A stretch of DNA of 64,000 bases from Rhodobacteraceae bacterium Alg231-30. GTDB lineage: Bacteria > Pseudomonadota > Alphaproteobacteria > Rhodobacterales > Rhodobacteraceae. The notes under the pieces are model-generated. The model was not told where the DNA came from. It saw only the letters and a list, made by a program, of their open reading frames with translations, and did no database searches. Every line of letters starts with the position of its first letter. The first letter of the stretch is position 1. Position numbers and translations under genes: made by a program. This document shows, in pieces, positions 1-9,109 of this stretch. The DNA lies in contig FREU01000006.1 of assembly GCA_900143615.1 (NCBI GenBank), forward strand, positions 302,888-366,887, read 5' to 3'.

Positions 1-223
1 GCGCCACCGGTGAGCGCAGGAAAAATGCATGCAACCCGTCTTGGGGCGCAATATCATCAACATATTGCCCCTGCCCTGTCAAAAACCGCGTGTCTTCACG
101 GCGTGTAACCGATTGGCTTTTCCCGAACTTTTCCATGATCACATGTTCCCCGCGTCGATCTGTCAGCAGGGACTGTATCGACCAAGGTTGCGCTGTCTAG
201 TGAAACTGTTGGCAAACCTCGGT

Positions 224-1354
224 TTATAACGCTGCGACGGTCACAATTTCTTGGCGGCCATATCCGTTAAATCCGGTGGAAATCGCCCGCGAATAGGCTC
301 CCATACCTTTGATTGTCACGAAATCGCCCTCCGCAATATTACTTGGCAAAGACACGGCATCGGGTAGGCGATCAAGACTGTCACATGTTGGACCAAATAC
401 GATACGTGGCAGCAAAGCCCCCTCAACTTTGCCGTCCTCCGCGCGCATCACGGCAATTCGATCCGTCATACCGATGTCGCGCATCTCGGTGAGTGCGCCA
501 TAAATTCCATCGTTCAGATATACGGCCTCGCCACGCTCCGCTTTGACGCGCAGCGCCAATGTAAACGCCTCAGCCACCATCGCACGCCCGGGCTCACACA
601 CCAGTTTAGGAGCGGAGTCACCAAACGCCCGCTGTGTTTCAATAGCGATCCGGTCAAAAATCGCCTCAAGGTCTGGCGCATTCCCGTTGCGATGGGCAGC
701 AAATCCACCCCCCACATTGAGCCGCGAAAGAGTGACCCCTGCGCGGCGAGCCACATCCGCGGCCTCGTGAATATAGATGGCCCATGCTTGCGGATCGCGG
801 CATTGCGTTCCCGGATGAAACGTCAGCGAGGTGACAAATCCCATTTCTTGCGCCTGCCTAAGCAGCGCCACCGCCCGATCGGGATCCGCGCCAAACTTTT
901 CTCCAAAGTCATAAGCCGCGCCGGGTACTGGAAGGCGCAAGCGCACTGCAATCTCGGTACCGTCTCTCGGCACATCCGCCAACTTGGCCAACTCACGCGG
1001 ACAATCTACCGACCAACTCGCAATGCCAAACCCCATCGCCACAGCGATCTCATCCACCGAGCGCACCGGATTGTGGTAATGCAACACAGCATGTCGCGCA
1101 GCCGCCCGAGCCTTTTTCATCTCCAAAGGCGAGGCCACGTCAAAACATGTGATCCCCGCACCCGCCAAATTGTCCAAGACCACCGCATGGTCATTGGCTT
1201 TGACGGCATATGTCACCAACCCGTCAAATCCGTCTAGAAACCGCTTGGCCGTCGCGGCCAACACATCGGGTGCGAAATACAGCACCGGAACATCGGGTTT
1301 AAAACGTGAGAGATGCCAGTCTGCTGACGGCCAGAGGGCGGGTTGATTGCGCAT
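224..1354 (-). CDS. Type III PLP-dependent decarboxylase (ornithine/lysine decarboxylase-like)
   Basis: Predicted to decarboxylate ornithine or a related basic amino acid to a polyamine precursor in the cytoplasm. The 376-residue protein has the alanine-racemase-like barrel of fold III decarboxylases: YAVKAN with the PLP lysine at residue 52, an HPGTQ segment, a CEPGRAMV phosphate-binding motif, and GPTCDSLD near the C-terminus supplying the catalytic Cys/Asp from the partner subunit. Length matches the short bacterial/eukaryotic ODC type rather than biosynthetic arginine decarboxylase. It is divergent from an Lrp/AsnC regulator that begins about 110 bp away and may control it. Lysine or diaminopimelate-like substrates cannot be excluded from the motifs alone. 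Confidence 0.85.
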   Translation of the reverse strand: MRNQPALWPSADWHLSRFKPDVPVLYFAPDVLAATAKRFLDGFDGLVTYAVKANDHAVVLDNLAGAGITCFDVASPLEMKKARAAARHAVLHYHNPVRSVDEIAVAMGFGIASWSVDCPRELAKLADVPRDGTEIAVRLRLPVPGAAYDFGEKFGADPDRAVALLRQAQEMGFVTSLTFHPGTQCRDPQAWAIYIHEAADVARRAGVTLSRLNVGGGFAAHRNGNAPDLEAIFDRIAIETQRAFGDSAPKLVCEPGRAMVAEAFTLALRVKAERGEAVYLNDGIYGALTEMRDIGMTDRIAVMRAEDGKVEGALLPRIVFGPTCDSLDRLPDAVSLPSNIAEGDFVTIKGMGAYSRAISTGFNGYGRQEIVTVAAL

Positions 1355-1463
1355 GTGTCACCTATTTTTCCTGCTCCCCCTCAGCGTCACCAGAATTCTC
1401 GTCGATTTCACGTGGCAATTCGGGTATTTTGTCAGAATCTTTCGGCTAAATGACTTATTGACC

Positions 1464-1901
1464 ATGCAACTTGACGACACAGACAAAAAATTGCTCGCAC
1501 TCCTTTCTGAGAATGCGCGCGTACCCGTCGCGACAATCGCACGTGATCTCAATCTGGCGCGCACGACCGTTCAGGCGCGCATCGACCGACTTGAGGCCAG
1601 TGGCGCCATCACAGGCTATACCCTGAAATTGGGAGATTTTGCTCACCCGCGCATTCGGGCAACTGTGCTCATCTCAATCGAACCTCGCGCCGGCCCCGCG
1701 GTTTTGCAAAAACTCAAGACACTGCCAACAGTTGACACAGTGCATACCTGTTCGGGACGCGTCGATTTGATTGTACAACTGGCGGCGGACAGCACGGCGG
1801 ACCTTGACGAAACGCTTGATCGCATCGGTGAGACCAAGGGCGTGAACAGTTCCGAAAGCCTCATACATCTCAGCACGCGATTGGACCGTAGCCGCAGCTA
1901 G
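1464..1901 (+). CDS. Lrp/AsnC family transcriptional regulator
   Basis: A 145-residue DNA-binding regulator. The N-terminal winged HTH starts at MQLDDTDKKLL, has the recognition helix around LARTTVQARIDRL, and is followed by a RAM (ligand-binding) domain with a VHTCSGRVDLIVQ strand. A longer frame runs upstream to 1347, but the first 39 codons are hydrophobic and unlike the family, so the ATG at 1464 is chosen. Divergent from the PLP decarboxylase at 224-1354, which suggests amino-acid-responsive control of that gene; this is inference. Confidence 0.85.
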   Translation: MQLDDTDKKLLALLSENARVPVATIARDLNLARTTVQARIDRLEASGAITGYTLKLGDFAHPRIRATVLISIEPRAGPAVLQKLKTLPTVDTVHTCSGRVDLIVQLAADSTADLDETLDRIGETKGVNSSESLIHLSTRLDRSRS

Positions 1902-1910
1902 CCCCAATTC

Positions 1911-2801
1911 TTAGCGAAACCCTTGTGTGCTCACCCAATTCAACAACCAATCGCGAAACCGGCGCGCAGGGGGACGCAACCCGCTAAGGCTGTCATAAAC
2001 CAGATGGTAGGACTGACTACCAGCCACTTCACCTTTCTCTAAACAGGGAACCAAGCCCGCGCCTTGCATTTCCGCATCACTTGCTGGTGCGCGTGCCAGC
2101 GCTATCCCGCGTCCTGCGGCAGCCATCCGCATAGCCATAAGGGTATTGTCTGCATGCACCATACGCGCGGCACCAGGGCGCACGCGCATATGCTCCAAAA
2201 CCTGACGCCATCCGGATCGATGCGTCCCCACCTCGATCAATGGCCAATTGAGCAAATCTCCGGCCTGCATGATCTGCCCAGCGACAGTCGGCTTTGCAAC
2301 CGGATACAGCCATTCGCCCATGATCCGATCGCTTTCCGCACCATAGGCGTGCGGGTTGCCAAAGATGATTTTCAGGTCAGAAAACCCCTGTTGGAAATCT
2401 GCCGCCGAATTCCCCGTATTCAGCATCACCGAAATATCGGGATGGTGTTTCTCAAAATCCGCCAAGCCCTGTGCCAGAACTCCATGCGCAAAGATCAACA
2501 CAGACTGCAGATACAGCCCCTGCCCCCGCACCGCGCCAAACAAGCCTTCTGTGGCTTCTTCCAAAGTCATCAACGCTTGCTGAACCGGCGGTAGATATGC
2601 CCGCCCCACCACAGTCAACTCCACCGCATGAGGTAGGCGCCGAAACAGCGGCGCACCAAGACGTTCTTCCAGACTTTTGACCTGCTGGCTGACGGCCGCA
2701 GGCGACATATTGAGCTGTTCTGCGGCGCGCGCAAAACTCTCGGTGCGCGCGGCGACTTCGAACACCCGCAACCAGTTCAGAGAAGGAATTCGACTTTCCA
2801 T
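1911..2801 (-). CDS. LysR family transcriptional regulator (GcvA-like)
   Basis: A LysR-type regulator of about 296 residues. The start at MESRIPSLNWLRVFE is typical; the extra 23 codons upstream look non-coding. The HTH covers FARAAEQLNMSPAAVSQQVK, followed by a GcvA-style substrate-binding domain. It is divergent from the dioxygenase/HD-oxygenase pair starting at 2904, with about 100 bp between the two starts, so it is the likely regulator of that pair. Its 3' end faces the Lrp gene with only 9 bp between them. Confidence 0.85.
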   Translation of the reverse strand: MESRIPSLNWLRVFEVAARTESFARAAEQLNMSPAAVSQQVKSLEERLGAPLFRRLPHAVELTVVGRAYLPPVQQALMTLEEATEGLFGAVRGQGLYLQSVLIFAHGVLAQGLADFEKHHPDISVMLNTGNSAADFQQGFSDLKIIFGNPHAYGAESDRIMGEWLYPVAKPTVAGQIMQAGDLLNWPLIEVGTHRSGWRQVLEHMRVRPGAARMVHADNTLMAMRMAAAGRGIALARAPASDAEMQGAGLVPCLEKGEVAGSQSYHLVYDSLSGLRPPARRFRDWLLNWVSTQGFR

Positions 2802-2903
2802 TCTTTCAGCATAAGTAAAACTTAGCCTCTGACACAAGAACCACCGCGCTGCGTTGCACAAAGTCTCCAATAGAGTGGGTCATGTCAGCGAACGGGAGGG
2901 AAC

Positions 2904-3782
2904 ATGCTGGACACTTTAAAAACCGACAACGGCCAACTCAGCGCCGCCCAACAGGACCAATACTGGCGCGACGGATTTCTGTTTCCGATCAACGTAATGG
3001 CGGCCTCCGAAGCGCAGGAATTACGCAATGAACTGGAAACCATCGAAGACCATTGGCTTGATGCTGACCTTCCCCTGCCACTTAACACATACAAGCGGGT
3101 AAATTCTTACGTGGTCATCCCTATGGCCGCCAAACTTGCCTCCGACCCCCGTGTACTGGACATAATTGAAGGCCTCCTTGGTCCAAACATCCTAGTTTGG
3201 AGCGCCGAATTCTTCATCAAAGAGCCCAACACCAAGTCTTTTGTCTCCATGCATCAGGATCTCACCTATTGGGGGTTGGATGCCGTGGACGGTTTAGTCA
3301 CCGCATGGATCGCGCTATCGCCTGCCACAGTGGCCTCGGGCTGCATGGATTTTGTACGCGCCAGTCACAAAAACCCGATCCTGCCCCATGCCGACACCCA
3401 TAGCGAAGACAACTTGCTCTCGCGCGGTCAGGAGGTTGCCGTCGATATTGCTCCCGAAGACAAAACCGCAATCGAACTGCACCCCGGCCAGATGTCCCTA
3501 CACCACGGGCTCACTATTCACGGGTCTGGCCCAAATGTGTCTGATGACCGCCGCATCGGCTTTGTGATCCGCTACCTAAAACCCGAGATCGCGCAGCAAG
3601 TGGCGGACAAGGATTATGCCATGCTGGTGCGCGGTGCCGATCACATCGGCAACTTCATCCACCTCGCCCCACCCAAGGCAAATTTTGCCCCTGAAACGCT
3701 GTACCTCTATGAGGAAATCAGAAAAGCTCAGGCCGCTGCTCTCATGAAGGGCAGCAAAGACACAAAAGGGCTCTACGAATGA
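2904..3782 (+). CDS. PhyH-family Fe(II)/2-oxoglutarate dioxygenase (PhnY-like candidate)
   Basis: A 292-residue phytanoyl-CoA dioxygenase family enzyme. The facial triad can be read as H117 and D119 (MHQDLTYWG) with H206 (IHGSGPN), and the 2-oxoglutarate arginine is probably in the DDRRIGF segment around 216-217. The stop overlaps the start of the downstream HD-domain gene by 4 bp (ATGA), so the two are translationally coupled. PhyH plus HD oxygenase is the architecture of PhnY/PhnZ, which hydroxylates and then cleaves 2-aminoethylphosphonate. By analogy this enzyme would hydroxylate the carbon next to a phosphonate. The substrate is not shown by sequence, and no phosphonate transporter is adjacent. 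An Ectoine-hydroxylase-like or other PhyH role remains possible. Confidence 0.8.
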   Translation: MLDTLKTDNGQLSAAQQDQYWRDGFLFPINVMAASEAQELRNELETIEDHWLDADLPLPLNTYKRVNSYVVIPMAAKLASDPRVLDIIEGLLGPNILVWSAEFFIKEPNTKSFVSMHQDLTYWGLDAVDGLVTAWIALSPATVASGCMDFVRASHKNPILPHADTHSEDNLLSRGQEVAVDIAPEDKTAIELHPGQMSLHHGLTIHGSGPNVSDDRRIGFVIRYLKPEIAQQVADKDYAMLVRGADHIGNFIHLAPPKANFAPETLYLYEEIRKAQAAALMKGSKDTKGLYE

Positions 3783-4423
3783 CCGATACACCCAAGATGG
3801 CCCAAGTCGGCTTCACCCAAATGAAAGACGGCACCAAAGGCGAATACGAATTCCTCAACGCCTTGGAGATTGACCATACCCGCCACACGGCTGACCGTCT
3901 GCTCAAGGCCCTTGTCGAGCTGGACGAGAGCCTCTCGGGCTATCAAATCACTCGCCTTGGTCATTCGCTGCAATCTGCCACACGGGCATGGAACGACGGG
4001 GCTGACATCGACTGGGTGGTCTCGGCCCTGCTGCATGACATCGGCGATATCTACGCGCCGTATAACCATGACGAATACGCTGCCACCATCCTGAAACCCT
4101 TTGTGCGCGAGCAATGCACGTGGGTTGTGCAAACCCATGGCGACTTCCAAATGCTTTACTATGGCCAACATCTGGATGGCTATGATCAGCACAAACGCGA
4201 ACGCCATCGCGGATACCGCTATTTCGACGATAATGTGGTGTTTTGCGAGCGTTGGGATCAGGCCAGCTTTGATCCGGACTACGAAACTCTGCCGCTTGAG
4301 TTCTTTGCGCCCATGGTACGAGAAGTCTTTGACCGACAGGCCTATGATCCCGATGTGATCTGCGCCAATCAGAGCGTGCCGTTGACCAACCCCGAGGTGG
4401 CCGCCCAAAGGGCCAAACCTTAA
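3779..4423 (+). CDS. HD-domain mixed-valent diiron oxygenase candidate (PhnZ-like)
   Basis: A 214-residue HD-domain protein. Aligned by eye with PhnZ, all six expected diiron ligands are present: H62 (GHSLQSA), H86/D87 (SALLHDIGD), H97 (YNHDEY), H120 (QTHGDF) and D160 (CERWD). The order and spacing fit PhnZ rather than a nucleotide phosphohydrolase. PhnZ cleaves the C-P bond of an alpha-hydroxyphosphonate with O2. The acidic residue PhnZ uses near its substrate amine (Glu27) seems replaced in the GYQITRL segment, so the substrate may not be the same. Coupled to the upstream dioxygenase by a 4-bp overlap. It could be annotated as a generic HD phosphohydrolase, but context argues against that. 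Confidence 0.75.
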   Translation: MTDTPKMAQVGFTQMKDGTKGEYEFLNALEIDHTRHTADRLLKALVELDESLSGYQITRLGHSLQSATRAWNDGADIDWVVSALLHDIGDIYAPYNHDEYAATILKPFVREQCTWVVQTHGDFQMLYYGQHLDGYDQHKRERHRGYRYFDDNVVFCERWDQASFDPDYETLPLEFFAPMVREVFDRQAYDPDVICANQSVPLTNPEVAAQRAKP

Positions 4424-4529
4424 GAGTTTTGTGCAACGCGTGCCATTCTAGCACGCAAACCAACACATTCCGTCACATTCAGCGCGGTGACCAGCATGCG
4501 GTCACGGATTAAGTATTAACAATCAAGAA

Positions 4530-4569
4530 GTTAACGAGCCCTTACGAAATCGCGGGTTCGTTAACTTTT
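4530..4569 (+). terminator. Inverted repeat, probable terminator after the oxygenase pair
   Basis: GTTAACGAGCCC at 4530-4541 pairs with GGGTTCGTTAAC at 4554-4565, giving a 12-bp arm with one G-T wobble. A TTTT run follows. It lies between the HD oxygenase stop and valS. An operator role is also possible because the arms are AT-rich and symmetrical. Confidence 0.45.
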
Positions 4570-4707
4570 CGCAGACATGACCGAACGTCACCGTCGCGCG
4601 CCCTTTCTATAAGCGATTTCCGCCGCTTACTGCTTTCCCTTTGGGTCAGCATTCGCTACAGCATCCCGCGACGTAGACACCCGTGACGATGACAAGGGAT
4701 ATAACCG

Positions 4708-7700
4708 ATGGCGATGGAAAAAACCTTCAATGCAGCCGAGGCCGAAAGCCGCCTTTATGCTGCGTGGGAACAGGCTGGCTGCTTTACCGCAGGCGCAAAT
4801 GCAAAACCGGGTGCCTCCACCTATTGCATCATGATCCCGCCGCCCAACGTCACCGGTGTGCTGCATATGGGCCACGCTTTTAATAACACGCTTCAGGATA
4901 TCCTGATGCGCTGGAAACGCATGCAGGGCTTTGACACTCTCTGGCAGCCAGGCACCGACCACGCGGGCATCGCCACCCAAATGGTTGTCGAGCGCAAGCT
5001 GGCAGAAATCCAACAGCCCTCACGCGTCGAACTAGGCCGTGAGAAGTTCCTTGAAAAAGTCTGGGAATGGAAAGCTGAAAGCGGTGGCACCATCGTCAAC
5101 CAGCTAAAGCGCCTTGGCGCATCTTGTGACTGGGACCGCGAAGCCTTCACCATGTCCGGAGCCCCCGGCGCGCCCTCTGATGTGGCTGGCGGCAACTTCC
5201 ACGATGCCGTACTCAAAGTCTTTGTCGATATGTACAACAAAGGCCTGATCTATCGCGGCAAACGTCTGGTTAACTGGGACCCGCATTTTGAAACCGCGAT
5301 TTCTGACCTCGAAGTAGAAAACATCGAAACTCCGGGCCACATGTGGCACTTCAAATATCCGCTCGCAGGTGGTGCGACCTATACCTATGTCGAGAAGGAC
5401 GAAGACGGCAACGTCACGCTTGAAGAAGAGCGCGACTACATCTCCATCGCCACCACACGCCCCGAAACCATGCTGGGCGACGGCGCGGTTGCTGTGCATC
5501 CGTCCGATGAGCGTTACGCCCCAATCGTTGGCATGCTCTGTGAAATCCCTGTCGGCCCCATAGCGCAACGTCGCCTGATCCCGATCATCACCGATGAATA
5601 TCCGGACAAGGATTTTGGTTCGGGTGCGGTGAAAATCACCGGCGCGCATGATTTCAACGACTATCAGGTCGCCAAACGCGGCGGCATCCCGATGTACAAC
5701 CTGATGGACAGCAAAGCCAACATGCGCAGCGATGGCGCTCCCTATGTAGAAGAAGCCGCCACCGCGCAGGCAATTGCCAACGGCGAGGCGACGTTCACCG
5801 AGGCATCTATTTCGGCGATGAACCTTGTGCCCGAAGAATATCGCGGCCTCGATCGTTTTGAGGCCCGTAAGGCCGTGGTCGCCGACATCACCGCCGAAGG
5901 TCTTGCGGTGATGACAACCGTAACCAAGACGGTCAAAGACGAAGACGGCAACACCTCGGAAATAACCGAGACCGTTCCCTACGTTGAAAACAAACCAATC
6001 ATGCAGCCGTTTGGCGACCGCTCCAAAGTGGTCATCGAGCCGCTATTGACCGATCAGTGGTTTGTGGAAACAGACAAGATCGTCAAACCTGCGCTGGATG
6101 CGGTGCGCGACGGCACTGTGAAGATCCTGCCCGAGTCTGGCGAGAAGGTGTATTACCACTGGCTCGAAAACATCGAACCTTGGTGTATTTCACGCCAACT
6201 CTGGTGGGGACACCAGATTCCAGTTTGGTATGGGCCGAGCCTGACCGAAGAAGGCGACACCGACTACGAAAACCTCAAGCCGTTCTGTGCTGCAACGTTT
6301 GGTGAAGCTGCGGATCTAGCGGCAGCCTATTACGGCGCTGACATCATCCGCGAAGCAACTTCGCTGGACATGTCTCTAGTGCATCAACTGGACGGCGCCT
6401 CCTTTGGCGAAGTCGAAATTGATCTGATGCGCGACCCCGACGTGCTCGACACATGGTTCTCCTCTGGCCTCTGGCCCATCGGCACGCTTGGCTGGCCCGA
6501 CAACACCGTGGAGTTAGAGAAATACTTCCCAACCTCCACATTGGTCACTGGTCAGGACATCCTGTTCTTCTGGGTGGCCCGCATGATGATGATGCAGCTC
6601 GCCGTCGTCGACCAGATCCCGTTTGACACCGTCTACCTGCATGGCCTCGTGCGCGACGCTAAGGGTAAAAAGATGTCCAAATCCACCGGCAACGTGATGG
6701 ACCCGCTGGAAATCATCGACGAGTACGGCGCTGACGCGTTGCGCTTCTCCTCGGCGGCCATGGCCGCTCTGGGTGGTGTGCTCAAACTCGACATGCAGCG
6801 CATCGCGGGCTACCGCAACTTCGGCACCAAACTCTGGAATGCCGCCCGTTTTGCCGAGATGAACGGCGTGTTTGAAGACGGTGTTTCCCCGATTATGGCC
6901 CCTGATTTGGCACCGTCGCAATACCGACGCGATACCGACGTAAAACAGACAGCCAATTTGTGGATCATCGGCGAGACCGCCAAGGTGCGCGAAGAGGTCG
7001 ACGCAGCGCTCGAATCCTTCCGCTTTAACGACGCCGCAAGCGCACTTTACGGCTTTGTCTGGGGCAAGGTTTGTGACTGGTACGTCGAGTTCTCAAAACC
7101 TCTGTTTTCCAGCGAAGATGCTGAAGCCATTGCAGAAACCAAGGCCACCATGCGCTGGGTTCTGGACCAATGTCTGATCCTTTTGCACCCGATTATGCCC
7201 TTCATCACCGAGGAGCTTTGGGGCGTGTTGGGTGAACGCTCTAAAATGCTGGTTCACGCAGACTGGCCAACCTATCAAGCATCTGACTTTGTAGACAAAA
7301 ATGCAGATCTCGAGATGACCTGGGTTATCTCTCTGATTGAAAATGTCCGCTCTGCACGCGCCCAAATGCACGTTCCCGCTGGCCTTAAAATCCCCATGTT
7401 GGTCAGCGAACTGGACGAGGCGGGCAAGTCCGCATGGACGCGCAACAGCGCGCTGATCATGAAACTTGCCCGCATCGACAGCTTATCAGATGTAGAAGAG
7501 TTTCCTAAAGGCTCGATCACTGTGGCGGTCGAGGGCGGAAGTTTCGGCCTACCTCTGGCGGATATCATTGATATTGATGAAGAAAAGGCGCGTCTAGAGA
7601 AATCTCTGGGCAAGCTCGCCAAAGAACTTGGCGGATTGCGCGGACGTCTCAACAACCCCAAATTCGTCGCCTCGGCACCGGATGAAGTGGTAGCAGAAGC

Positions 7701-7779
7701 CCGCGAAAACCTCGCCGCACGTGAAGAAGAAGAGGCCAAGCTCAAGGCAGCCTTGGCCAAACTGCAAGAGCTCGACTAA
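4708..7779 (+). CDS. valS: Valyl-tRNA synthetase
   Basis: Class I aminoacyl-tRNA synthetase that charges tRNA-Val in the cytoplasm. The 1023 residues contain the HIGH-type motif as HMGH (about residues 53-56, after PPPNVTGV), the editing (CP1) domain with [10 protein letters not shown], the KMSKS signature in [11 protein letters not shown] near residue 655, an anticodon-binding domain, and a C-terminal coiled-coil (tRNA-binding arm) rich in Lys/Glu. It is longer than the roughly 950 residues usual in enterobacteria, partly through an acidic insertion around residues 405-430. In many alphaproteobacteria valS lies next to a DUF2497 (popZ-type) gene; here that gene is about 9 kb away at 16512-17606. 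Confidence 0.97.
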   Translation: MAMEKTFNAAEAESRLYAAWEQAGCFTAGANAKPGASTYCIMIPPPNVTGVLHMGHAFNNTLQDILMRWKRMQGFDTLWQPGTDHAGIATQMVVERKLAEIQQPSRVELGREKFLEKVWEWKAESGGTIVNQLKRLGASCDWDREAFTMSGAPGAPSDVAGGNFHDAVLKVFVDMYNKGLIYRGKRLVNWDPHFETAISDLEVENIETPGHMWHFKYPLAGGATYTYVEKDEDGNVTLEEERDYISIATTRPETMLGDGAVAVHPSDERYAPIVGMLCEIPVGPIAQRRLIPIITDEYPDKDFGSGAVKITGAHDFNDYQVAKRGGIPMYNLMDSKANMRSDGAPYVEEAATAQAIANGEATFTEASISAMNLVPEEYRGLDRFEARKAVVADITAEGLAVMTTVTKTVKDEDGNTSEITETVPYVENKPIMQPFGDRSKVVIEPLLTDQWFVETDKIVKPALDAVRDGTVKILPESGEKVYYHWLENIEPWCISRQLWWGHQIPVWYGPSLTEEGDTDYENLKPFCAATFGEAADLAAAYYGADIIREATSLDMSLVHQLDGASFGEVEIDLMRDPDVLDTWFSSGLWPIGTLGWPDNTVELEKYFPTSTLVTGQDILFFWVARMMMMQLAVVDQIPFDTVYLHGLVRDAKGKKMSKSTGNVMDPLEIIDEYGADALRFSSAAMAALGGVLKLDMQRIAGYRNFGTKLWNAARFAEMNGVFEDGVSPIMAPDLAPSQYRRDTDVKQTANLWIIGETAKVREEVDAALESFRFNDAASALYGFVWGKVCDWYVEFSKPLFSSEDAEAIAETKATMRWVLDQCLILLHPIMPFITEELWGVLGERSKMLVHADWPTYQASDFVDKNADLEMTWVISLIENVRSARAQMHVPAGLKIPMLVSELDEAGKSAWTRNSALIMKLARIDSLSDVEEFPKGSITVAVEGGSFGLPLADIIDIDEEKARLEKSLGKLAKELGGLRGRLNNPKFVASAPDEVVAEARENLAAREEEEAKLKAALAKLQELD

Positions 7780-7791
7780 CATTCTTGAAAA

Positions 7792-7836
7792 AGAACCTGA
7801 TACGCCTACATTAAAGGTATATCAGGTTCTCTTTTA
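7792..7836 (+). terminator. Rho-independent terminator after valS
   Basis: AGAACCTGATA at 7792-7802 and TATCAGGTTCT at 7820-7830 form a perfect 11-bp stem with a 17-nt loop, followed by CTTTT. It sits 12 bp after the valS stop. Confidence 0.75.
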
Positions 7837-7846
7837 AGGACACATT

Positions 7847-8173
7847 ATGTCACGTTCATTCGATGCTCTCATCGAACGCCAGATGAGAAAAGCACAAGCC
7901 CAAGGCCAATTTGAAAACATGTCCGGCGCAGGCAAACCGCTGCCTGAAAACTTCGCCGTACGAGGCGCAACTGCAAGTGTGAATCAAACAATGGCCGCCA
8001 GCGCAGGCATCAAGCCGCGCCAGTTCAGCATCAAAGAACGCCTTGATGCAGCACGCAAAGAGCTGCGGGAAGAAACCGATGCAGACGCCAAGAAAAAGCT
8101 GATGGCAAAGGTTACTCAACTGGAGCTGGAATATAACATCGAGCGTGAAGCATATTCCAACTTCATGAAGTAA
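7847..8173 (+). CDS. DUF1992 family protein (DnaJC28-type conserved domain)
   Basis: A small 108-residue basic protein. The N-terminal segment SFDALIERQMRKAQAQGQF and the motif GAGKPLP are the hallmark of the DUF1992 domain, found alone in bacteria and fused to a J domain in eukaryotic DNAJC28. No enzymatic residues are evident. It has its own ribosome-binding region just after the valS terminator. Cellular role unknown. Confidence 0.75.
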   Translation: MSRSFDALIERQMRKAQAQGQFENMSGAGKPLPENFAVRGATASVNQTMAASAGIKPRQFSIKERLDAARKELREETDADAKKKLMAKVTQLELEYNIEREAYSNFMK

Positions 8174-8194
8174 CTAGCGTTTCGCCCAAACCGC

Positions 8195-8986
8195 TTATTT
8201 GAAATTTGGCTTACGTTTCTGAAGGTTGGCAGCAATCATTTCCATTTGGTGCGGCTTGCCAATTAGTGTTGCCTGCACCTTGCTCTCTTCCAGAAGCACC
8301 GCATCCGGTTCGTTTGTGTTGCCCTCGGCGAAGCCTATCAAAGCCTTCGCAGCGCGAATGGCGGACGGGCTTTTGTTCACAATCTCTTCGGCCAGTGTTT
8401 TGGCGGCGGCCAAGGGATCTTCAGCAAGCTCTGTGACCAAGCCCCATGCCAGGGCTTGCTCCGCATCAAAAGTCTCTGCCGTATAAGTCAGCTTTCGAAG
8501 CACATCGGATCGGGTTAAATGCGGCAGCAACGCCATGCCGCCCATGTCCGGCACAATCCCCCACTTCATTTCCATGACCGACATTCTTGTATCAGGTGCA
8601 GCAAAGCGCACATCCGCCCCCAACGCGATTTGAAATCCTCCACCATAGGCCACGCCCTTAACAGCGGCGATCACCGGTACGGGCAACTTACGCCACACCA
8701 TGACAACCTGTTGAAACAGATTGGAATTCCCATGGCTGCGCGGCACCAACATTTCTTCCGGATCCTGCCCCGCCATCGCGCCAAACGACATCACATCCAG
8801 CCCCGCACAAAAGGCTTTGCCTTCGCCAGACAGAACAACGGCACGCACATCAGAGTTGTCCATAAGACTCTCGCCCGCCTCAACAATCGCCTGCATCATC
8901 TTCGGATCCAAAGCGTTCAACTTATCCCCACGGGTCAGGGTCACATGAGCAATATGATTTTCAATCTCGACAGATACGCGCGACAT
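8195..8986 (-). CDS. Enoyl-CoA hydratase/isomerase (crotonase) family protein
   Basis: A 263-residue crotonase-fold protein acting on acyl-CoA thioesters. The oxyanion-hole segments are AFCAGLDVMSFG and VKGVAYGGGFQIALGAD, followed by MKWGIVPDMGG. The two canonical hydratase glutamates are not both evident: the second site reads WGIVPD. It may therefore be an isomerase or another crotonase-type enzyme rather than a true hydratase. GGAG lies in the proper place before the ATG at 8986. Convergent with the DUF1992 gene and not obviously part of an operon. Confidence 0.8.
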   Translation of the reverse strand: MSRVSVEIENHIAHVTLTRGDKLNALDPKMMQAIVEAGESLMDNSDVRAVVLSGEGKAFCAGLDVMSFGAMAGQDPEEMLVPRSHGNSNLFQQVVMVWRKLPVPVIAAVKGVAYGGGFQIALGADVRFAAPDTRMSVMEMKWGIVPDMGGMALLPHLTRSDVLRKLTYTAETFDAEQALAWGLVTELAEDPLAAAKTLAEEIVNKSPSAIRAAKALIGFAEGNTNEPDAVLLEESKVQATLIGKPHQMEMIAANLQKRKPNFK

Positions 8987-9109
8987 GGCAGGCTCCTAAA
9001 GGGGTTAGCTAAGTTACGTTACCCTCTTCTGACTGCTACAGAAAATCCACTATAACGTGAGGGCATTTCCTTCTTGCCGCTGCCGCTCCATTACGTCATT
9101 TTTCAAAAC

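Noticed and set aside
29..229. A 66-codon plus-strand frame at the left edge
   Set aside because: No ribosome-binding site, no family resemblance; the first 223 bases hold no gene I can support.
2904..3782. TmpA ((trimethylamino)ethylphosphonate hydroxylase) for the dioxygenase
   Set aside because: TmpA is related to gamma-butyrobetaine hydroxylase; this protein is a PhyH type, closer to PhnY.
3773..4408. A 211-codon minus-strand frame opposite the HD oxygenase
   Set aside because: The plus-strand protein has a complete set of diiron ligands and a coupled start; the antisense frame has no recognisable domain.
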